Below are positions 59,565 through 64,000 of a stretch of DNA of 64,000 nt, one piece after another. Below the pieces are notes generated by a model. It ran no database searches and was not told where the DNA came from. It saw only the letters and a list, made by a program, of their open reading frames with translations. Numbering within the stretch: the stretch's first letter is position 1; the number at the start of each line of letters is the position of its first letter. The DNA is from Flavobacteriales bacterium (GTDB lineage Bacteria > Bacteroidota > Bacteroidia > Flavobacteriales_F > PHOS-HE28), in contig JADJTW010000006.1 of assembly GCA_016710965.1 (NCBI GenBank), forward strand, positions 180,472 through 244,471, in the 5' to 3' direction. Position numbers and translations under genes: made by a program.

Positions 59565-61730
59565 ATGAAAAGAATCGTACTCGCCTTGTGGGCAGTCGTC
59601 CTCGTGATGGCCGCGCACGCTCAACAGCTGCAGGCGGTCACCTACATCCAGCACGCCACCTGCGGCAATACCACGGGCAGCATTGTCCTTTCGGCATGGG
59701 GCGGCCTCGCGCCGTACACCTTCCTGTGGTCGCCCACGCCGCCCACCGGACAAGGCACTACCAGTATCACCGATGCGCCCCCAGGCTTGTACACGGTCAC
59801 GATCACCGACAGCAATGCGGATCAGTTGGTGGTCGATGCCGAGATCATCCTCACGCCCGACCTCTTTCTCTCCTTCGTTCCCGGCGGCCCGGCGTGGTCA
59901 TGCGACGGCGGCTGTGATGGTGCGTTCTACTACTGGTTTCCCATCAACGGAGTGAACCCGTACGTCACCACCTTCGACCCGCCCGGCCCGGTGGGCAATG
60001 CCACCCCGAACGGCATGTACATCTCGCAATTGTGCGCTGGCGAGACCTATACCGTTACCGTGACCGACGATGCAGGCTGCGCCGGAACCTTCGGCCCGCT
60101 GGATGTAGTCGGACCCATGGCCCCGGCGCTGATATCCTCCTCGGTAACGGGAAGCTGCCCGGGTGGAAGCACCGGATCGCTCACCATAGAGTTCAGCCAG
60201 GTGGATTCGATCATTGTGACGGGACCGAGCGGATCCTACTACGTGGAATCCACCAACCCGTACACGATCACCAACATCCCTGCGGGCACTTACCAGGTCT
60301 TCGCGAACATCGGAGGCCAGCCCACGCCACCGGGCACCACCGGGTATTGCTCCGCCACCTTCGAGGTGATCGTGCCGGTTTCCACCGATCCCTGCGGAAG
60401 CGTGAGCGGGGTGGCGTACGCCGACCTCGACGCGAACTGCGTGCAGGATGCCACGGATCCCGGTCTGCCGTACCGCGTGCTGGAGATCGGCCCCGGCGGC
60501 AACTATGCCCTCACGGCCATCGATGGCACCTACGCGACCGAGCTGTTCTACGGGAGCTACGACCTGGATGCGACGTTCGCGAACTACGACATCCTCTGCC
60601 CGGCGCTTCCCGCTCCCTTCACCCTGGATGCGGTGACGCCATCGGCCACGATCGACCTAGCGGCGGAGCCCACCTTCGGACCGGATGTGCGCGCAACGCT
60701 CTATTCCGGCGTGCATCGTCCGGGCTTCGCGGTGAGCTACTGGGTGACGGTGCAGAACGATGGTCCTTACGCGTTCAGCGATCTCGTCGTTGATCTCAAC
60801 TACGACCCCATCCTCACGTTCACCAGTGCACAGGGCGGAGGTGCCTGGGTGGCTGCGGGCCATGTGCAGTGGACCGCGCTCGCACTGGCGCCGTTCGAGA
60901 GCGTGACCTACGAGGTGCATCTCGCGGTGCCCAACATCCCCGCGCTGATCGGCACCACCATGACCGGCACGGCAACGGTGACCCCCACACCTGTGGACAG
61001 CGACCCCAGCAATGACACGTACAGCATCACGCGCACCGTGGTGAACTCCTACGACCCGAACGACAAGCTCGCGCGCACCAGTTCGCAAGCGAGCGATGCG
61101 TACTATTTCCTCGATATCGACACGTACATCGATTACACCGTGCGCTTCCAGAACACCGGAACGGCCGAGGCGATCAACGTGACGGTGAACGATACCATTT
61201 CCGACCTCCTTGACATGGTGTCGCTGGAGATCCTGGGGGCCTCGCACCCGTTCACTGCACAGATCCTCACCGGCCGGGTGTTGTCCTTCACCTTCGCCAA
61301 TATCATGCTCCCCGACAGCACCAGCGATCTCCTGGGCAGCCAGGGTTTCGTGAGCTTCCGCCTGAAGCCGATCAGCGGCCTGCCGGTGTTGACCGGGATA
61401 CCGAACACGGCCGACATCTACTTCGACTTCAACGATCCCATCCGCACCAATACCGCGGTGCTGGTCACGGAGATGAGCGTGGGCATCGGCGAACAGTTCA
61501 GCATCATGGGCCTGCGGCCGAACCCGGTGCGCGATCAGCTCGCTGCCGAACTGCCGCAGAACAGCGCCCTCGTGGAGGTGCTGTCCATGGACGGCCGGGT
61601 GCTGCTGCGTACCAGCGCGCGCACCAGCACCGTGCGCATGGATGTGAGCGCCCTGCCCACGGGAGCTTATCTGCTGCGGGCCATCGCAACTGACGGCTCC
61701 GTGGCGAATGCGCGGTTCGTGAAGGACTGA
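59565..61730 (+). CDS. secreted SprB-repeat protein with DUF7619 and T9SS sorting domains
   Basis: A 721-aa exported protein. Signal peptide about 1-19 (AHAQQ). One SprB-type repeat follows (IQHATCGNTTGSIVLSAWGGLAPYTFLWSPT, then GLYTVTITDSNAD), then another beta unit with TVTVTDDAGCAGTFGP. The central SYDPNDKLA...YIDYTVRFQNTGTAEAINVTVNDTISDLLD...DIYFDFNDPI region is the DUF7619 repeat common in Bacteroidota surface proteins. The last 75 residues are a T9SS type A sorting domain (RPNPVRDQLAAELPQNSALVEVLSMDGRVLLR). Probably an adhesin. A strong hairpin follows. Confidence 0.9.
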   Translation: MKRIVLALWAVVLVMAAHAQQLQAVTYIQHATCGNTTGSIVLSAWGGLAPYTFLWSPTPPTGQGTTSITDAPPGLYTVTITDSNADQLVVDAEIILTPDLFLSFVPGGPAWSCDGGCDGAFYYWFPINGVNPYVTTFDPPGPVGNATPNGMYISQLCAGETYTVTVTDDAGCAGTFGPLDVVGPMAPALISSSVTGSCPGGSTGSLTIEFSQVDSIIVTGPSGSYYVESTNPYTITNIPAGTYQVFANIGGQPTPPGTTGYCSATFEVIVPVSTDPCGSVSGVAYADLDANCVQDATDPGLPYRVLEIGPGGNYALTAIDGTYATELFYGSYDLDATFANYDILCPALPAPFTLDAVTPSATIDLAAEPTFGPDVRATLYSGVHRPGFAVSYWVTVQNDGPYAFSDLVVDLNYDPILTFTSAQGGGAWVAAGHVQWTALALAPFESVTYEVHLAVPNIPALIGTTMTGTATVTPTPVDSDPSNDTYSITRTVVNSYDPNDKLARTSSQASDAYYFLDIDTYIDYTVRFQNTGTAEAINVTVNDTISDLLDMVSLEILGASHPFTAQILTGRVLSFTFANIMLPDSTSDLLGSQGFVSFRLKPISGLPVLTGIPNTADIYFDFNDPIRTNTAVLVTEMSVGIGEQFSIMGLRPNPVRDQLAAELPQNSALVEVLSMDGRVLLRTSARTSTVRMDVSALPTGAYLLRAIATDGSVANARFVKD

Positions 61731-61750
61731 ACGCGTTAGTGGACAATGGG

Positions 61751-61774
61751 AGAGGGGCTCTACGGAGCCCCTCT
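61751..61774 (+). terminator. hairpin terminator of the DUF7619 gene
   Basis: Perfect 10-bp stem AGAGGGGCTC / GAGCCCCTCT with loop TACG, 20 bp after the stop at 61730, followed by a T-containing stretch (TCCATT). Confidence 0.8.
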
Positions 61775-62203
61775 TCCATTCACCCTCCCGCCTTTGGGGG
61801 TCCTCTCGAAATAGATCCTGAGGTTTTCAACACGACAAGGTCTCTTGTCCATGAGGACCCTGCGCGAAGCCACGTGCGTAGGTCATTTTCTTCTTCTTCC
61901 TTTTCCCATGAACCCCGCATCAATTCTGCGGGGCTTCCGCCAAGATCAACCACGGCCAAAGCCGAGCCCGGCTCGCACAAGGCCCGCAGCACAGGCTCCC
62001 CGAGCCGGGCGCGGCCGCGCTGGGAGCCCGCCCCGGCGAAGGCTGGGGTGGACACCCACCGCACTCCGCGCCAGTGCTTATGCGCGTGGGTGTTGATGAA
62101 GCCGAAGCAGGGTCGCTCTTTTTCGCGGACCTATGCATCGTCGCTCGCCTATGCGGCTCATGCCCCAGGCCTGATCTTGGTTCTTGCATTTCGGCGCAAC
62201 ATC
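61775..62203. other. noncoding stretch with further hairpins
   Basis: No credible gene. Hairpins: CCCCGCA / TGCGGGG (61913-61919 and 61927-61933, 7-nt loop) and GCCCGGCTCG / CGAGCCGGGC (61966-61975 and 62001-62010). An open plus-strand frame (61739-62326) crosses it, but its translation is Arg/Pro/Ser-rich and has no recognisable domain. Confidence 0.45.
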
Positions 62204-62332
62204 CCACCGCACCGTTATCTGCGACCAGCTAAGGCGCAGGGTGCGGTGGCTGTCCACGATCAGCGCGGCAGCGGCTTTGCGCCGCTAGTGGCGGGGGCCA
62301 TGCGCGTGCGCCAGCCGCTGCTTTGATCGTGG
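62204..62332. ncRNA. candidate two-domain structured RNA or structured repeat
   Basis: Domain 1: CCACCGCACC (62204-62213) pairs with GGTGCGGTGG (62240-62249), and CTGCG (62219-62223) with CGCAG (62235-62239); the only interruption is a 5-nt bulge GTTAT, with an 11-nt loop. Domain 2: CCACGATCA (62254-62262) pairs with TGATCGTGG (62324-62332), and GCAGCGGC (62268-62275) with GCCGCTGC (62314-62321). I do not recognise any known RNA family; strand and transcription unknown. Confidence 0.4.
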
Positions 62333-62344
62333 GGCCTTTTTGGC

Positions 62345-62372
62345 TCCACCTTTTTGGCCTCAAAAAGGTGGA
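62345..62372. terminator. hairpin with T-run, bidirectional
   Basis: Stem TCCACCTTTTT / AAAAAGGTGGA with loop GGCCTC. The T-rich arm makes it a plausible terminator in either direction; it lies beyond both the structured element and the leftward gene's stop at 62466. Confidence 0.65.
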
Positions 62373-62419
62373 AGGAAGTATTGATCTGCTTCCTCGAAAC
62401 CTATGATCAGGGAAAATAT

Positions 62420-62440
62420 GCATCGCGAGCATCGCGATGC
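62420..62440 (-). terminator. terminator of the GH-like gene
   Basis: Stem GCATCGCG / CGCGATGC with loop AGCAT, 26 bp after the stop at 62466; on the minus strand it is followed by ATATTTT. Confidence 0.65.
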
Positions 62441-62465
62441 GTAGGAGTGCGTTGGAGCACAACCC

Positions 62466-64000
62466 TCACATCACCACCACCCGCGCCGTCCCCACCACTT
62501 CACCGGCACTGCGCACCACGATCGTGTAGCAGCCCGCTGGCAGATCGCCGCGCGGGAGGAAGAGGTTGCTCTGCACGGTGGGGTAATGGCGAATGATGTT
62601 GCCGAGCGCATCGCGCAGCTCCACCTCCGCAGCACCCGCAGTGCTCCAACGCACGTGGCAGCCATCGCGCATCGGGTTGGGCAACACGGTGCAACGTGGT
62701 AACTCGGATGCTTGCGCTATCGCGTTCGCGCTGCCCTGCTCCAGCAAGAGCGGTGATACACCGATGGTGAGCACCCCGCCACCGAAGGCCGTGGTGCCGC
62801 CCGCGAGGTCGCGCACGGAACCGATGCTCCACGCCGACGGCACATCGAAGGCCGCCGCGCCATCCGGACGCCAGACCACCCAGCCCTGGTAGCCTCCGGG
62901 ACGCGTGAGCGCGATGGTCCACACGCCGTTGGCTACTGTGCGCGATTGCATGGTGGCGCCCTTCAGCCACAGCGCCGTCTGCTGGTAGGCGATGCCAGGT
63001 GGCGTGATGCTGTCGTATTGCGCCGGCGTGAGCGAGTAGCTCAGGTCCACGTAATCGTTGTTGCCGCCGAAGATGTCCCAGCAATACCAGGAGAAATTCT
63101 CCACGCCGAAGGACCATTGCACCAGGTAGGCGCGCGACACGGCACCGGCTTGTTCTTCCACGGACAGGCTCATTCCATCCATGAAGGTCACGGCGCCCTC
63201 GGTGTTCCACAGCGGCTTGTCGCCTTGACCGTAGCGCGCCATCACATCGCGTACGCCGATGATCTCCGGCACCATCTCCTCGGGCATGCGGCCGGGGTAG
63301 TGGTGCCAGCTGATGATGTCCACGTTGTCGCCGCCGCCGGCCTTGAGGAAATGCGCGAGCTGCTCCGCGCCGGTGAAGTTGGGCGAGAGGATCATATTCT
63401 CCGGGTCGATCGCGCGCAAGGTGCTGGCGGCGCTGTCGGTGAGCTGTTGCAGGGCGGCGAGGCTGCCGCCGTAGTCCAGCTGGTCCACCTCGTTCCAGAT
63501 CTCCCAATAGCGCACGCGCCCTTGGTAGCGCTGGCCCAGGATCGCGGCGTAGTCCTGCCACCACGTAATGTCCGTCGGCGGCAGCCAGCTGTTGGGCGCG
63601 GCCCAGCTGGGGCTCTTGCCCATGGTGTACACGATGTCCATCGCAGGGTCGTGGTCCTCGATCATGTCCACGTAGTAATCCATGCGGAAACCGAAACCCG
63701 ATGTACCGCCGGGATCATAGATCCAATTGTCCGGGTCGAGCAGCGCGCCTTGCCACGGCTCCATGATGGCCCAGGTGGTGCCGGTGTTCCACAGGCGCAT
63801 CAGGCCGTGTCCCGTGGGCGGCCAGGTCTGGTGGACGCCCCACTTGTTCACGTGCATGCCGAAGTAGCGCGGCGGTATGCTGTCGGTGAGCGACACCGGC
63901 GCGTTCAGCACGGCGGTGGTGATGTCCGCGAAGGCGGCATCGTCCACGTAGAGCGTGCCCGTGCCCAACGGCTGCACCACGAAACGCGCGAGGATGGTGG
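62466..64000 (-). CDS. secreted glycoside hydrolase (clan A, GH39-like) with T9SS tail, partial at window edge
   Basis: An open frame that runs off the right edge; the first residues seen (TILARFVVQPLGTGTLYVDDAAFADI) belong to a preceding beta-sandwich (carbohydrate-binding-type) domain. A TIM-barrel glycosidase follows: RYFGMHVNKWGVHQTWPP, YWEIWNEVDQLDYGG with the acid/base Glu in WNE, IISWHHYPGRMPEE, and GDKPLWNTEGAVTF with the probable nucleophile Glu. The pattern fits clan GH-A, GH39-like; the substrate cannot be deduced. The C-terminus has a T9SS type A domain (VLPNPMRDGCHVRW, VELRDALGNIIRHY). Two hairpins lie downstream. Confidence 0.82.
   Translation of the reverse strand, partial: TILARFVVQPLGTGTLYVDDAAFADITTAVLNAPVSLTDSIPPRYFGMHVNKWGVHQTWPPTGHGLMRLWNTGTTWAIMEPWQGALLDPDNWIYDPGGTSGFGFRMDYYVDMIEDHDPAMDIVYTMGKSPSWAAPNSWLPPTDITWWQDYAAILGQRYQGRVRYWEIWNEVDQLDYGGSLAALQQLTDSAASTLRAIDPENMILSPNFTGAEQLAHFLKAGGGDNVDIISWHHYPGRMPEEMVPEIIGVRDVMARYGQGDKPLWNTEGAVTFMDGMSLSVEEQAGAVSRAYLVQWSFGVENFSWYCWDIFGGNNDYVDLSYSLTPAQYDSITPPGIAYQQTALWLKGATMQSRTVANGVWTIALTRPGGYQGWVVWRPDGAAAFDVPSAWSIGSVRDLAGGTTAFGGGVLTIGVSPLLLEQGSANAIAQASELPRCTVLPNPMRDGCHVRWSTAGAAEVELRDALGNIIRHYPTVQSNLFLPRGDLPAGCYTIVVRSAGEVVGTARVVVM

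Noticed and set aside
62190..62250. Integron attC-like site (CAAC ... GTTATCT)
   Set aside because: The two core-like sequences are only about 13 nt apart and do not pair with each other; no integrase or cassette genes are seen.
61739..62326. 195-aa plus-strand open frame
   Set aside because: The translation is low-complexity (Arg/Pro/Ser/Ala), lacks any domain and crosses several perfect hairpins; better explained as structured noncoding DNA.
1..64000. tRNA, rRNA, CRISPR array, prophage or transposase
   Set aside because: I looked for the T-loop GTTCGA signature, direct-repeat arrays and transposase motifs and found none convincing.

Overview
The window looks like a chromosomal segment of a GC-rich member of the Bacteroidota, probably Flavobacteriales. 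Three things point there. At least eleven secreted proteins carry a signal peptide plus a C-terminal type IX secretion (T9SS) type A sorting domain, and a further one at the right edge has the same tail. Promoters look like the Bacteroidota -7 element TAnnTTTG and no convincing Shine-Dalgarno sequences are seen. Several Bacteroidota-typical families occur: DUF3667, choice-of-anchor L, DUF7619, SprB repeats, the lipoprotein TamL with TamB, and PadR followed by PspC. No rRNA, tRNA, CRISPR array, phage or transposase gene was recognised.

Layout. 1-8 kb: T9SS cargo, a DUF3667 protein with YajQ, a small membrane protein and a PA-domain cargo. 8-21 kb is envelope biology: a GT2 glycosyltransferase, a DUF6056 membrane protein, two tandem L,D-transpeptidases, a GT4 glycosyltransferase, a sigma/anti-sigma pair, and a four-gene operon (LysM lytic transglycosylase, two SGNH hydrolases, MBOAT acyltransferase) whose genes all overlap by ATGA. 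21-27 kb is an accessory island: a module (tail-fibre-like C-terminal domain followed by an IADPY outer-membrane-like protein) occurs twice around an AT-richer secreted protein, two G/C homopolymer tracts break reading frames at signal peptides, and a 78-bp two-fold symmetric palindrome sits at the edge. 27-37 kb: acyltransferase-3, ureohydrolase, Omp28-like cargo, the PadR/PspC operon with a double operator, a GT-C membrane protein and EttA. 37-45 kb: two paralogous repeat proteins flanking a choice-of-anchor B cargo, choice-of-anchor L cargo, a thioesterase, MmcQ and TamL. 45-54 kb: TamB, then a GH130 enzyme coupled to a large GT4 fusion. 54-64 kb: a Tat-like, T9SS-tailed intradiol dioxygenase, AraC, four more T9SS-type proteins (one stopped by an amber codon, one cut by the window edge) and a highly structured noncoding stretch.

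Two window-wide points. (1) At least eight genes have a TAnnTT(C/G)(G/C) box starting exactly 12-13 nt before the start codon, which predicts leaderless or nearly leaderless mRNAs. (2) Seven genes are interrupted by what look like single-base indels, nearly all in G/C runs, and one by a TGG-to-TAG change in a conserved motif. Their density suggests an uncorrected long-read assembly, so 'pseudogene' here means 'interrupted as sequenced'. The two long tracts (C9 at 21904, G8 at 26666) could instead be phase-variable switches.

All domain calls are by eye from the sequence; no database search was run.
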